DNA from: Nocardioides anomalus | GTDB lineage: Bacteria > Actinomycetota > Actinomycetes > Propionibacteriales > Nocardioidaceae | DNA length: 64,000 nt | Reading direction: 5' to 3' | NCBI RefSeq assembly: GCF_011046535.1 | Contig: NZ_CP049257.1 | Location: 806,001-870,000 of the forward strand | Part shown: positions 54,750-63,915 of the stretch, in pieces | How the letters are laid out: each line of letters begins with the position of its first letter | Numbering within the stretch: position 1 is the first letter of the stretch | Notes under the pieces: model-generated | Database searches by the model: none | What the model was told of the DNA's origin: nothing | The model's input: only the letters and a program-made list of their open reading frames with translations | Made by a program: the position numbers and the translations under genes

Positions 54750-55352
54750 GTGGCCACCCACCAGGACATCGCGGACCGCGTCCTGCGCGAGCACGGCACG
54801 ACGTACGCCGAGGACGCCGGCATCACACTGCGCGACGAGCCCGCGCCGCTCTACCAGCTCCTCGTCCTCACCACCCTGGCCAGCACCCGCATCTCCGCCG
54901 ACCTCGCCGTCGCCGCCGCCCGCGAGCTGTTCTACGCCGGCTGGCGCACCCCCGAGCGCCTGCTCGCCTCGACCTGGCGGCAGCGCGTCGACGCCCTCGG
55001 TCGCGCGCACTACAAGCGCTACGACGAGTCGACCGCCACCAAGCTGGAGGAGAGCGCCCGCCACCTGGAGGAGACCTACCGGGGTGACCTGCGCGCGCTC
55101 CGGCCCTCCTCGCCGGACGGCGCCGACGAGCTCGCCGACGCCATCGCGGACTTCCCCCGCATCGGCCCGGTCGGCGCGCGGATCTTCGTGCGCGAGGTCC
55201 AGGACGTGTGGGGGCTAGCGCCGTTCCTCGACGAGAAGGCCCTGGCCGCCGCCGGCGAGCTCGGGCTGCCGACCGACCCGCGCCGCCTGGCGGAGCTCGC
55301 GCCGCGAGGGCAGGTGGCGCGGCTGGCGGCGGCGGTGGTCAAGGCAGTCTGA
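54750..55352 (+). CDS. Endonuclease III/HhH-GPD-like protein
   Basis: The 200-residue protein has the helical nuclease/glycosylase arrangement. APLYQLLVLTTLASTRIS occupies the place of the usual LxxxxLSxQT helix, a middle charged helix follows, then the helix-hairpin-helix FPRIGPVGARIFVREVQ (LPxxGxxxA-like), and a late GLAPFLDEKAL. It lacks the Cys cluster for a 4Fe-4S centre. The catalytic Lys and Asp of true Nth proteins are not obvious, so activity is uncertain. GTG 54750 is used; an in-frame ATG at 54726 with GGAGG upstream would add eight residues. Confidence 0.7.
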   Translation: MATHQDIADRVLREHGTTYAEDAGITLRDEPAPLYQLLVLTTLASTRISADLAVAAARELFYAGWRTPERLLASTWRQRVDALGRAHYKRYDESTATKLEESARHLEETYRGDLRALRPSSPDGADELADAIADFPRIGPVGARIFVREVQDVWGLAPFLDEKALAAAGELGLPTDPRRLAELAPRGQVARLAAAVVKAV

Positions 55353-55353
55353 G

Positions 55354-55427
55354 CACCCCCGGCAGGACTCGAACCTGCGGCACGTGAGGTAGAAGCTCAC
55401 TGCTCTATCCAGCTGAGCTACGGGGGC
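55354..55427 (-). tRNA. tRNA-Arg (anticodon UCU)
   Basis: On the minus strand the acceptor GCCCCCG (from 55427) pairs with CGGGGGT. The D arm is GCTC...GAGC. The anticodon stem GTGAG/CTCAC carries loop CTTCTAC, giving anticodon TCT. The T arm GCAGG-TTCGAAC-CTGC is canonical. The 3' CCA is not encoded. Confidence 0.93.
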
Positions 55428-55489
55428 CGGTCCACAGCACAGTATCCAGCAGCGCGTGTGGTGTCGGTGCGCCCGCCTAGCGTCCAGGC

Positions 55490-55906
55490 ATGGCCGGCCA
55501 CCACACCAAGGACAAGGGCGACCTCGGCGTGGCCAAGGCGTTCGCCGACCTGGTGAGCCAGGGCTGCACCGTGTTGTTCCCGGCCACCGAGCACGCCCCG
55601 TTCGACCTGGTCGCCTACCGGAGAGGACGCTTCAGCCGGGTGCAGGTCAAGTTCCGCACGGCGAGCCGCGGCGGCGTCACCGTCCGGTTCCGCTCGGTGT
55701 GGAACGACCGGCAGGGGACCCATGCGGTGCCGGTCGACAAGTCTGAGGTGGACCTCCTCTGCATCTACTGCCCCGACACGGACGAGTGCTACTACGTGCG
55801 GCCCTGGGAGCACCGGGCCTCGGTGACGCTGCGGATCAGGCCACCGAGCAACGGTCAGCAGAGCGGCGTGCTGGTGGCCAGCCGGTTCCGGGGTGTCCCG
55901 GGGTGA
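55490..55906 (+). CDS. PD-(D/E)XK nuclease-like protein (group I intron-associated endonuclease family)
   Basis: The 138-residue protein has KDKGDLGVAKAFADLVSQG, then FPATEHAPFDLVAYRRGRFSRVQVKFRTA. This matches the fold's order: N-terminal helix with an acidic residue, a strand with FDLV (Asp), then Q-V-K. It continues with beta strands containing YCPDTDECYYVRPWE. This resembles the PDDEXK_5 family. There is no intron or methylase in the window. It begins 62 bases from the tRNA-Arg 5' end, on the opposite strand. It may be a repair or restriction-related nuclease. Confidence 0.7.
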   Translation: MAGHHTKDKGDLGVAKAFADLVSQGCTVLFPATEHAPFDLVAYRRGRFSRVQVKFRTASRGGVTVRFRSVWNDRQGTHAVPVDKSEVDLLCIYCPDTDECYYVRPWEHRASVTLRIRPPSNGQQSGVLVASRFRGVPG

Positions 55907-56008
55907 GCGGGTGGGCGTACGCGCAGCGATTCCGGTCAGGTCTGTCCGAAAGGACGAATCGGCGCGGTTCCCCGGCGTGGCGGCTGGCGGCGGTGGTCCG
56001 CTTCTGCC

Positions 56009-57139
56009 ATGGGAAGTGGACCCACGCTGCGTTCGGCGGCGCTGCGGTGGTCGGCCGGCGGGCTGACGGCGGCGGCGCTGGTGTGCGCACTCGCGGCGGG
56101 TTCGGCTCCAGCGGTCGGCTCGGACGCACCTGCGGCGCAGCGTGGGGTGCAGGTGGTCCGGACCCCGGTGGAGACGAACCCGCTGGCGGGGCGGACCTGG
56201 GGCGTCTACAAGGGCGCCGGCGACCAGGCGTGGACGCCGTACCTCACCGCGCGCGGCAAGAAGAAGACGCTGCTGGCCAAGATCGCGCTCGCGCCCAAGG
56301 CCAAGTGGTACGGCCAGTGGATCCCGGCCGGCAAGATCGCCGGGGTGGTGCGCTCCCACATCGCCAACGCGCAGGCGGGCGACCCCGAGGCGCTGGTGCA
56401 GATGACCGTCTTCCGGCTCAAGCCGTGGGAGGGCGACGCGTGCAAGCGGCTGCCCACGCGCAAGGAGCAGAAGGACTACACGAGGTGGATCGACGGCTTC
56501 GCGGCCGGCATCGGCACGGCGCACGTCGCGCTGGTGCTGCAGCCGGACGGGCCGTTCGCGCTGTGCGCACCCGGTGGCTCGCAGCTGCCGTCCCAGCTGG
56601 TGGGGTACGCCTCGCACGTGTTCAGCGCGCTGCCGAACGTCAGCGTCTACATCGACGCCGGCGCCTCGGACTGGCTGCGGGACGACCCGGCCAAGGCGCT
56701 GCAGATCCTGCTGCCGGCGGGCATCGACACCGCCCGCGGGTTCGCGCTCAACTCCACGCACTACGCCTCGACGTCGGCCGAGGTCGCGTTCGGGACCTCG
56801 GTCGTGCAGGCGCTGGCGGCGGCGGGCTACCCCGACAAGCACTTCGTGGTGAACACCGCGGCCAACGGGGCGCCGTTCAACGGCTACGACTACAAGGGCC
56901 CCAACTACGACAACGCCGAGACCTGCAAGGTCCGGGGCCAGGCGGCGTGCGTGACGCTCGGCATCCCGCCGACCTACGACGTGGCCAACCCGGCCTGGGG
57001 ACTGTCGCCGACCGACGCGGCCAACGCGGCGGCGTACGCCGACGGCTACCTCTGGATCGGCCGGCCGTGGCTCTACATGCAGGCCGACCCGTTCGACCTC
57101 AAGCGGGCGCTCGCGGTCGCGAAGACCTCGCCCTACTGA
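56009..57139 (+). CDS. Glycoside hydrolase family 6 protein, secreted
   Basis: The 376 residues start with a signal peptide (1-37, basic then hydrophobic, ending near VGSDA). The GH6 domain has a GDAC element after VQMTVFRLKPWE (in the place of the RDC motif with catalytic Asp), VALVLQPDGPF (the ExPD-type catalytic region) and NVSVYIDAGASDWL. The C-terminal ANPAWGLSPTDAANAAAYADGYLWIGRPW lies where GH6 enzymes bind the reducing end. It probably cleaves beta-1,4-glucan or a similar polymer. The 3' end overlaps the convergent gene by seven bases. Confidence 0.85.
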   Translation: MGSGPTLRSAALRWSAGGLTAAALVCALAAGSAPAVGSDAPAAQRGVQVVRTPVETNPLAGRTWGVYKGAGDQAWTPYLTARGKKKTLLAKIALAPKAKWYGQWIPAGKIAGVVRSHIANAQAGDPEALVQMTVFRLKPWEGDACKRLPTRKEQKDYTRWIDGFAAGIGTAHVALVLQPDGPFALCAPGGSQLPSQLVGYASHVFSALPNVSVYIDAGASDWLRDDPAKALQILLPAGIDTARGFALNSTHYASTSAEVAFGTSVVQALAAAGYPDKHFVVNTAANGAPFNGYDYKGPNYDNAETCKVRGQAACVTLGIPPTYDVANPAWGLSPTDAANAAAYADGYLWIGRPWLYMQADPFDLKRALAVAKTSPY

Positions 57140-57675
57140 GCCGTCTCGCCGGCCTCCACCTGCCGGGCGTGCGCCTCGAGCACGCCGCGCTGCTGGAACG
57201 CGCCGAGGACGGTGTTGGTCAGGCACAGGGCGAGCATGGCGACGCAGAGCACCCAGAACACCCAGGTGGCCCACTCGTAGCCCTCGACCAGCTCGTGGGT
57301 CTCCTTGATCGCGATGAAGAACGCGCCGCCGCCGACCAGCAGCCAGCCGCGCGCCTTGCTCATGAACGACGCGAGCGCCTCGAAGTCCTCGTGCGGCAGC
57401 CGCATCCAGACCTCGCGCTGCCAGCGCTCCTTGCGCCGGTGGCCGAGGTAGAGCCGCAGCGGCGGGACCAGCCACCACCACGCCGAGGTCCGCGGCGGCG
57501 GCCCGGCCGCGTCGAAGGCCGGGACGTACCGCTCACGCTCGAGCTCCTCCTCGCCGAGCTCGACCCGGGCCTGGTGGAGCGGGCCGGCCACGAGCAGCCA
57601 GGCGCCCAGGAAGCCGGCCCAGAGGACCAGCTGCTCGAGGGCCTCGAGGTGGTGCTCGACCCCGCCTTCAGCCAC
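57133..57675 (-). CDS. Hypothetical membrane protein
   Basis: The 180-residue protein has an N-terminal helix (LVLWAGFLGAWLLVAG), a basic/Trp-rich middle (TSAWWWLVPPLRLYLGHRRKERWQ) and two C-terminal helices (about 108-128, 132-160). No family is recognised. Its first codons overlap the aminopeptidase stop by eight bases, so they are co-transcribed. Confidence 0.65.
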   Translation of the reverse strand: MAEGGVEHHLEALEQLVLWAGFLGAWLLVAGPLHQARVELGEEELERERYVPAFDAAGPPPRTSAWWWLVPPLRLYLGHRRKERWQREVWMRLPHEDFEALASFMSKARGWLLVGGGAFFIAIKETHELVEGYEWATWVFWVLCVAMLALCLTNTVLGAFQQRGVLEAHARQVEAGETAQ

Positions 57676-59113
57676 CGAGGTGGCGACCCATCCACTCCTC
57701 GACGTCCGCCGAGGTGCGCGGCAGCGACGCGGAGAGGTTCACCGGGCCGTCGGCGGTGACGACGATGTCGTCCTCGATGCGGATGCCGATGCCGCGCAGC
57801 TCCTCGGGGACCAGCAGGTCGTCCTCCTGGAAGTACAGCCCCGGCTCGACGGTGAGCACCATCCCGACCTCGAGGTCGCCCTTGGGGTAGATGTCCGGCG
57901 AGGTGCCGGCGCAGTCGTGCACGTCCATGCCCAGCATGTGGCTGGTGCCGTGCAGCGTCCAGCGCGCGTAGACCTTGGAGTCGGGGTCGAGCGCCTCCTC
58001 GGCCGAGCAGGGGAGCAGGTCGAGCCCCTCGAGCCCGTGCGCGAGCACGCCCATGGCGGTGTTGTGGGCGGCCAGGAACGGCGCGCCGGCCACGCTGGCC
58101 TCGATGCCGCGCTGCTGGGCCGTGAAGACGAGGTCGTAGAGCTCGCGCTGCAACGGCGTGAAGGTGCCGTCGACCGGCAGGGTGCGGGTGACGTCGGCGG
58201 TGTAGAGGTTGTGGCCCTCGACGCCCATGTCGAGCAGCACCAGCTCGCCGGGCGCGATCGGACCGCTGTTGTCGATCCAGTGCAGCGTGGTCGCGTGCCG
58301 ACCCCCGCCCACGATGGGGTCGTAGCCGACCGCGTTCCCCATCACCCGCGCCCGGCGGTTGAAGGTGCCCTCGATCCAGCGCTCGCCGTACTCCAGGACC
58401 TGGCGCCACTCGCGCACGCAGTCCTCGAAGCCGAGCGTGGTCGCGTCACACGCCGCCTGGAGCTCGGCGATCTCCCAGTCGTCCTTGAGCAGTCGCAGCT
58501 CGCCGACCACGCGGAACAGGTCGGCGTCCAGGGCAGTGTCGGCCGCGACCATCCGGTCGACCGAGGGCGAGATGCCGCGCAGCACCCGCGTCTTGGGGCC
58601 CGAGCGCGAGGTCAGCGAGTCCTGGAGCTGGTCGATGTGGCGGGTCTCGATGCCGAGGGAGTCCGAGATCTCCCTGAGCGAGGGTCGGCGGCCGACCCAC
58701 AGCTCGCCGTACTGCCGGTCGCGGAAGAACTCGTCGGTCTCGCGCGAGGAGCGGGGCCGCGCGTAGAGCACGGCGTCGCCGTCCTCGACCACGAGCGCGG
58801 CGTCGCTGGTCAGGTTGCCGGAGAAGTAGGCGTGCGCGGTGTCGGGCCGGAAGACGTAGTCGGTGTCGTTGGCGCGGACCTTGAAGGTGCCGGACGGGAG
58901 CACGAGGCGCTCGCCCGGGAAGGACGCGGCCAGCCTCGCGCGCCGCGCGGCGGCCCGGTCGGCGACCGGGTGGCGGGGCAGGTCCAGCTCGCGGTCGCCC
59001 CAGCCGGTCCGCATGAACGCGGCGTACGCCTCGGGGACGGCAGGGTCGTGCTGCTCGGTCTTGGGCTCACTCGAGTGGTCGACCGGTGGGGGCGTCATCT
59101 CCTGCTCGCTCAC
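57668..59113 (-). CDS. Aminopeptidase P-family metallopeptidase (M24)
   Basis: The 481 residues (GTG 59113) form a creatinase-like N-domain (about 50-210) and a pita-bread catalytic domain. Metal ligands are seen as the two Asp in VLLDMGVEGHNLYTADVTRT, His in LHGTSHMLGMDVHD, and the two Glu in VLTVEPGLYF and IRIEDDIVV. It removes the N-terminal residue before proline. GTG 59113 is preferred because upstream codons have no protein-like signal and the family begins near here. It is divergent from the PrsW gene with 55 bases between the starts. Confidence 0.9.
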   Translation of the reverse strand: MSEQEMTPPPVDHSSEPKTEQHDPAVPEAYAAFMRTGWGDRELDLPRHPVADRAAARRARLAASFPGERLVLPSGTFKVRANDTDYVFRPDTAHAYFSGNLTSDAALVVEDGDAVLYARPRSSRETDEFFRDRQYGELWVGRRPSLREISDSLGIETRHIDQLQDSLTSRSGPKTRVLRGISPSVDRMVAADTALDADLFRVVGELRLLKDDWEIAELQAACDATTLGFEDCVREWRQVLEYGERWIEGTFNRRARVMGNAVGYDPIVGGGRHATTLHWIDNSGPIAPGELVLLDMGVEGHNLYTADVTRTLPVDGTFTPLQRELYDLVFTAQQRGIEASVAGAPFLAAHNTAMGVLAHGLEGLDLLPCSAEEALDPDSKVYARWTLHGTSHMLGMDVHDCAGTSPDIYPKGDLEVGMVLTVEPGLYFQEDDLLVPEELRGIGIRIEDDIVVTADGPVNLSASLPRTSADVEEWMGRHLGG

Positions 59114-59168
59114 CCGCGCCACTGTACGCCGGGCGGGTGCGCCCGAGCCGGGACCTAGACTCCCGTCC

Positions 59169-60293
59169 GTGGCCAAGGGACCGCGCCGGGACAGCCGTGC
59201 GTTCACGATCATCGTGAGCGTGCTCGTGTGCCTGGGCGCGCTCCCGATGCTGCTCATCATCGCCCTCTCGAGCGCCCCGGGGATCGCGGTGCTGGCCACG
59301 GTGCTGGCCGCCGTGCCCGTGGTCCCGCTGGTGCTCTGCTACCTGTGGCTGGACCGCTACGAGCCGGAGCCGCGGCGCCTGCTGCTGCTCGGGCTGCTGT
59401 GGGGCGCGTTCGCCGCGACCTTCGGCGCCCTGGTCGTCCAGGGCATCGGCGGGCTGTTCGCCGGCGTGACCGACGAGGTCAGCCTGGCCCTGATCGCGCC
59501 CGTCACCGAGGAGTTCAGCAAGGGGCTGTTCCTGATCCTGCTGCTGTGGTGGCGCCGGGCCGAGCTGGACGGCGTGCTGGACGGGATCGTCTACGCCGGC
59601 ATGGTCGGGATCGGATTCGCCTTCACCGAGAACATCCTCTACCTCGGCGCGGCGTACAACGGGACCGACGGCTCCGCGCCCGGCGGCCTGGCCGGCGTGA
59701 CCGGCACCTTCGTGGTGCGCTGCCTGTTCAGCCCGTTCGCGCACCCGCTCTTCACGGCCTTCACCGGCATCGGTGTGGGGATCGCGGTCACCACCCGCAA
59801 CCCCGCGCTGCGGTGGCTGGCGCCGCTGGGCGGGTACTGCTGCGCGGTGCTCGCCCACGCGACGTGGAACGGCTCCACGATCTTCGGCTTCCAGGGCTTC
59901 GTGGGCGCCTACTTCCTCATCATGGTCCCGGCCTTCGCCGGGCTGATCTGGCTCGGGGTCTGGTCGCGCCGCTCGGAGCGGAGGATGCTGACCGCAGCGC
60001 TCGGGGACGCCGCCCAGCGGGGCCTGTTCCCGGCGACCGACATCGGTTGGGTGGTCGACCTCCGAGCCCGGCGGGCCGCCCGGGCCTACGCCAAGCAGAT
60101 CGGCGGCAAGGCGGGGGAGGAGCAGATGCGCGACTACCAGCAGGCCGCGATCGAGCTCGGCTTCCTGCACCACCGCTACCTGCGCGGGACGGCGCCGCGC
60201 GACTACGCCGCGCGCGGCCAGGACTTCCTCGCGCTCATCAACTCCATCCGCCCCGCCATCGCCTTCCCCGGACAGGTGGTGCCGACGCGATGA
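59169..60293 (+). CDS. PrsW-family intramembrane metalloprotease
   Basis: The 374-residue protein has about eight membrane helices. The PrsW motifs are in order: APVTEEFSKGLFLIL (EExxK, about residue 110), GIGFAFTENILYLG (FAxxEN), PLFTAFTGIGVGIAV and VLAHATWNG (H). Relatives cleave anti-sigma factors or antimicrobial-peptide sensors within the membrane. It begins with GTG 59169 and its stop overlaps the GTPase gene by four bases. It may therefore act on the membrane-remodelling GTPase or an associated regulator (inference). Confidence 0.88.
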   Translation: MAKGPRRDSRAFTIIVSVLVCLGALPMLLIIALSSAPGIAVLATVLAAVPVVPLVLCYLWLDRYEPEPRRLLLLGLLWGAFAATFGALVVQGIGGLFAGVTDEVSLALIAPVTEEFSKGLFLILLLWWRRAELDGVLDGIVYAGMVGIGFAFTENILYLGAAYNGTDGSAPGGLAGVTGTFVVRCLFSPFAHPLFTAFTGIGVGIAVTTRNPALRWLAPLGGYCCAVLAHATWNGSTIFGFQGFVGAYFLIMVPAFAGLIWLGVWSRRSERRMLTAALGDAAQRGLFPATDIGWVVDLRARRAARAYAKQIGGKAGEEQMRDYQQAAIELGFLHHRYLRGTAPRDYAARGQDFLALINSIRPAIAFPGQVVPTR

Positions 60294-62068
60294 CGACCGT
60301 CCCGGATCCCGCGAACCCCTTCAACCTGGCCACCGGCGCCGGCGCGCCGACGGCCGGCTCCTACGGCACGGTGATGCTCACCGCGCTGGTCCGGCTGCAC
60401 CACGCGCTGCAGACCGTGCGGCTCCCGCTCGACCTGCCCGGCACCGCCGAGCTGCGCTCCGGGCTGACCGAGATGGTCGACCAGCTCGAGGACTACGTCA
60501 TCCCGCGCGTGACCACGCTCGAGGCGCCGCTGCTCACCGTCGTCGGTGGCTCCACCGGCGCCGGCAAGTCGACCCTGGTCAACTCCCTCGTCGGGCGCCG
60601 GGTCACCGAGCCCGGGCTGCTGCGCCCCACCACCCGCTCCCCGGTGCTGGTGCACCACCCCGAGGACGCGTCGTGGTTCGGCGCGGACCGGCTGCTGCCC
60701 GACCTGGAGCGGGTCGACCACATGACCACCGACCCCGCGGCGCTGCAGCTGGTCGCCGACCCCGCCGTACCCCGCGGCCTGGCCGTCCTCGACGCCCCCG
60801 ACGTGGACTCGGTCGTCGAGGAGAACCGCGAGCTCGCCGCCCAGCTGCTGGCCGCCGGCGACCTGTGGCTGTTCGTCACCTCGGCCGCGCGGTACGCCGA
60901 CCAGGTGCCCTGGGAGTTCCTGCGCCAGGCCGCCGAGCGCTCCACGGCGGTCGCCGTCGTCCTCGACCGCACGCCCGAGGACGCCGTGCAGACCGTGGCC
61001 ACCCACCTGGCCCGGATGCTGGCCAGCCGCGGGCTCAAGGACTCCCCGCTCTTCATCGTCCACGAGGGGCCGGTCAGCGAGGACGGCCTGCTGCCCGCCG
61101 ACCACGTGGCCGACATCAAGACCTGGCTGGAGTCGCTGGCCGGCGACACCGCCGCGCGTCAGCAGGTCGTGGTGCAGACCCTCGACGGCGCGGTGCGGAC
61201 CCTGACCCGTCGCACCTACCCCATCGCCGACGCCGCCGCCGAGCAGGTCGCCGCGGCCGTGCGGCTGCGTGAGGACGCCACGTCGGCGTACGACGAGGGC
61301 GTGCGCGGCGTCCTGGCCGGCATCGCCGACGGCACCCTGCTGCGTGGCGAGGTGCTGGCCCGCTGGCAGGAGTTCGTCGGCACCGGCGAGCTGCTCAAGG
61401 GCCTCGAGAGCCGGGTCGGCCGGATCCGCGACCGGCTGATGAACACCGTCAAGGGCAAGCCCGCCCAGGCCGAGCGGATCACCGTCGCCGTCGAGTCCGG
61501 CCTGGAGATGCTCATCCTCGAGCACGCCGAGGCCGCCGCCGAGCGCGCCGAGGCGTCCTGGCGCCAGCTCGCCTCCGGCCTCGGGCTGCTCGCCGACGGC
61601 GGCTCCGAGCTCGGCCGCGCCTCCCGCGAGCTGCGCCGCAACGCCGAGCGCTCCGTGCGCGAGTGGCAGCAGGACGTCCTGGACATGGTCCGCACCCAGG
61701 GGCAGGACAAGCGGACCACCGCGCGGTTCCTGGCCTTCGGCGTCAACGGGCTGTCCGTCGCGCTCATGGTCGTCGTCTTCTCCTACTCCTACGGCCTCAC
61801 CGGCGCCGAGGTCGGCATCGCCGGCGGGTCCGCCGTCCTCGGCCAGAAGCTGCTCGAGGCCGTCTTCGGCGACCAGGCCGTGCGCAGCCTGGCCGAGCGG
61901 GCCCGCAAGGCCCTCGAGGTGCGGGTCCGCGAGCTGTTCGCGGCCGAGCTCGCGCGCTACACCGCGCTCGTCGACAGCCTGGACCTCGACGCCGACGCCC
62001 CCGAGCAGCTGCGACGCGCCTCGCGTCGCGTGGAGGACGCGAGGTACGCGGGGCAGCGCGGCTCGTGA
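60290..62068 (+). CDS. Dynamin-family GTPase (DynA/B- or YfjP-like)
   Basis: The 592-residue protein has a G1 P-loop VVGGSTGAGKSTLVNSLVG (about residue 84) and G3-like AVLDAPDVDSVVEENRELAA (DxPx with Asp in place of Gly). A helical stalk follows, with two hydrophobic helices near VALMVVVFSYSYGL and an Arg/Glu-rich C-terminal helical bundle. G4 (T/NKxD) appears as VVLDRTP and is degenerate. The layout matches the tandem dynamin-like genes of actinobacteria (DynA/DynB) that remodel membranes. It overlaps prsW and precedes a second GTPase by 62 bases, suggesting a heteromeric pair. Confidence 0.8.
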   Translation: MTTVPDPANPFNLATGAGAPTAGSYGTVMLTALVRLHHALQTVRLPLDLPGTAELRSGLTEMVDQLEDYVIPRVTTLEAPLLTVVGGSTGAGKSTLVNSLVGRRVTEPGLLRPTTRSPVLVHHPEDASWFGADRLLPDLERVDHMTTDPAALQLVADPAVPRGLAVLDAPDVDSVVEENRELAAQLLAAGDLWLFVTSAARYADQVPWEFLRQAAERSTAVAVVLDRTPEDAVQTVATHLARMLASRGLKDSPLFIVHEGPVSEDGLLPADHVADIKTWLESLAGDTAARQQVVVQTLDGAVRTLTRRTYPIADAAAEQVAAAVRLREDATSAYDEGVRGVLAGIADGTLLRGEVLARWQEFVGTGELLKGLESRVGRIRDRLMNTVKGKPAQAERITVAVESGLEMLILEHAEAAAERAEASWRQLASGLGLLADGGSELGRASRELRRNAERSVREWQQDVLDMVRTQGQDKRTTARFLAFGVNGLSVALMVVVFSYSYGLTGAEVGIAGGSAVLGQKLLEAVFGDQAVRSLAERARKALEVRVRELFAAELARYTALVDSLDLDADAPEQLRRASRRVEDARYAGQRGS

Positions 62069-62130
62069 GCAGCCACTAGGTTGGGACCACCCCACCCGCC
62101 ACCTGTCCACACCGCACATCGAGGGAGACG

Positions 62131-63807
62131 ATGACGTCGTTGCTCGAGGGCGCCCGCCGGCTCGTCACGCGCGGGTCCGACCTGGGCGGGCGCATCGAGG
62201 CGCTGGAGTCCGCGGTCTCCGCGGCCCGGGGCCGGCTGCCCGACGACGTGGTCGACGACGCTGCCGGGGTCGTGGACCGGGCGGGCTCACGGCTCCGGCT
62301 GTCCGCCGACCACACCGTGGTCGCCATCGCCGGCGCCACCGGCTCGGGCAAGTCCTCGACCTTCAACGCGCTCACCGGACTCGAGCTCTCCGCGGTCGGC
62401 GTACGCCGCCCCACCACCTCGTGGGCCACCGCCTGCGTGTGGGGGAGCGAGGGCGCGCAGGAGCTGCTCGAGTGGCTCGGGATCCCGCCGCGCCACCAGA
62501 CTACCCGCGACTCGATGCTCGACTCCTCCGGGTCCCTCTCGCCGGCCACGCGCCGCGAGGACCGCGCCATGGAGGGCGTGGTCCTGCTCGACCTGCCCGA
62601 CCACGACTCCACCGAGGTCGCCCACCACCTCGAGGTCGACCGCATCGTCAAGCTGGCCGACCTGCTGGTGTGGGTGCTGGACCCGCAGAAGTACGCCGAC
62701 GCCGCCATCCACGACCGCTACCTCGCGCCCCAGGCCTCGCACGCCGGCGTCATGGTCGTCGTGCTCAACCACATCGACACCGTGCCCGAGGACCGCCGCG
62801 CCTCGATGCTGGCCGACGTGCGCCGCCTGCTCGACGCCGACGGCCTGTCCGACGTGCCCGTGATCGCCACCAGCGCCCGCCACGGCGACGGCATCGCCGA
62901 GCTCCGCGCCGAGATCGCGCGCCGCGTGGCCGACAAGAAGGCGACCCGCGCCCGCATCGAGGCCGACGTCCGCGGCGTCGCCACCCGCCTCTCCGAGGCC
63001 TGCGGTCCCGGTCGCCCCCGCTCCCTCGCCGCCGGCCGCGTGCAGGCCCTCGACGAGGCGCTGGCCGACTCGGCCGGCGTACCGACCGTGGTCGAGGCCA
63101 TCGAGCGCTCCACCCGGATGCGCGCCCGCGCCGCCACGGGCTGGCCGGTCGTCTCCTGGCTGTCGCGCCTGCGCCCCGACCCGCTGCGCCGCCTGCACCT
63201 CGACCTCGGCGCCGACGGCCGCCTGCTGACCGGTCGTGCGCGCACCTCGATCCCCACCGCCACGCCGGTCCAGCGCGCCAAGGTCGACACCGAGGTCCGC
63301 GCCCTGGCCGACGACGTCTCCGCCGGCATGACCCGCCCGTGGGCCGACGCCGTGCGCCGCGCCTCCCTCGCCCAGGTCGACGACATGGGCGACCAGCTCG
63401 ACGCCGCCGTCAGCGGCACCGACCTCGGCGTCTCCACGGTGCCCTCCTGGGCCGGCCTGGTCCGCGTCGTGCAGTGGTTGCTGATCCTGGCCGTGCTCGT
63501 CGGCGGCGCCTGGACCGTCGCCCTCGCGGCCTCCGGTGGCCTCGGCTCCTCCTCCGTCCCGTCGGTGTCCGGCATCGACCTGCCGCTGCTGCTGCTCATC
63601 GGTGGCGTGGTGCTCGGCATCCTCCTGGCGCTGGTGTGCGGACCGCTGGTCGACCTCACCGCCCGCCGCCGTGCCGCCGCCGCGGACCGACGACTGCGCG
63701 AGGCGGTCAGCCAGGTGTCGTCCGCGCTGGTGGTCGCGCCGGTCGAGCAGGAGCTCGACGCCTTCCGGGCCGTGCGCAACGGCCTGGACCAGGTGCTCGC
63801 GACCTAG
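62131..63807 (+). CDS. Second dynamin-family GTPase (paralogue)
   Basis: The 558 residues contain P-loop IAGATGSGKSSTFNALTGLEL (about residue 67), G3 VVLLDLPDHDSTEVAHHLEV (about 153), and G4 VVVLNHIDTVPEDRR (NHID for NKxD). A mid-stretch of basic helices is followed by two C-terminal membrane helices (about 445-470, 485-510) and a charged tail. It shows the same architecture as the gene upstream but diverged motifs, as in DynA/DynB pairs. Its own ribosome binding site (GAGGGAGACG) precedes ATG 62131. Probable role: membrane remodelling at division or stress. Confidence 0.8.
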   Translation: MTSLLEGARRLVTRGSDLGGRIEALESAVSAARGRLPDDVVDDAAGVVDRAGSRLRLSADHTVVAIAGATGSGKSSTFNALTGLELSAVGVRRPTTSWATACVWGSEGAQELLEWLGIPPRHQTTRDSMLDSSGSLSPATRREDRAMEGVVLLDLPDHDSTEVAHHLEVDRIVKLADLLVWVLDPQKYADAAIHDRYLAPQASHAGVMVVVLNHIDTVPEDRRASMLADVRRLLDADGLSDVPVIATSARHGDGIAELRAEIARRVADKKATRARIEADVRGVATRLSEACGPGRPRSLAAGRVQALDEALADSAGVPTVVEAIERSTRMRARAATGWPVVSWLSRLRPDPLRRLHLDLGADGRLLTGRARTSIPTATPVQRAKVDTEVRALADDVSAGMTRPWADAVRRASLAQVDDMGDQLDAAVSGTDLGVSTVPSWAGLVRVVQWLLILAVLVGGAWTVALAASGGLGSSSVPSVSGIDLPLLLLIGGVVLGILLALVCGPLVDLTARRRAAAADRRLREAVSQVSSALVVAPVEQELDAFRAVRNGLDQVLAT

Positions 63808-63822
63808 CGGCCACTGCCTCCT

Positions 63823-63855
63823 CACCGCGCCCCCGCCGGTCGACGGGCGGTGCGG
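63823..63855 (+). terminator. Possible terminator after the GTPase pair
   Basis: CACCGC (63823-63828) can pair with GCGGTG (63847-63852), with extra G-C pairs inside. The loop is GC-rich and the assignment is weak. Confidence 0.35.
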
Positions 63856-63915
63856 AATGAGCGCGCAGCCGCGGGTGTTGGCCCGGCACTCTCACCACCA
63901 GCCTCGGAGGTCGCC

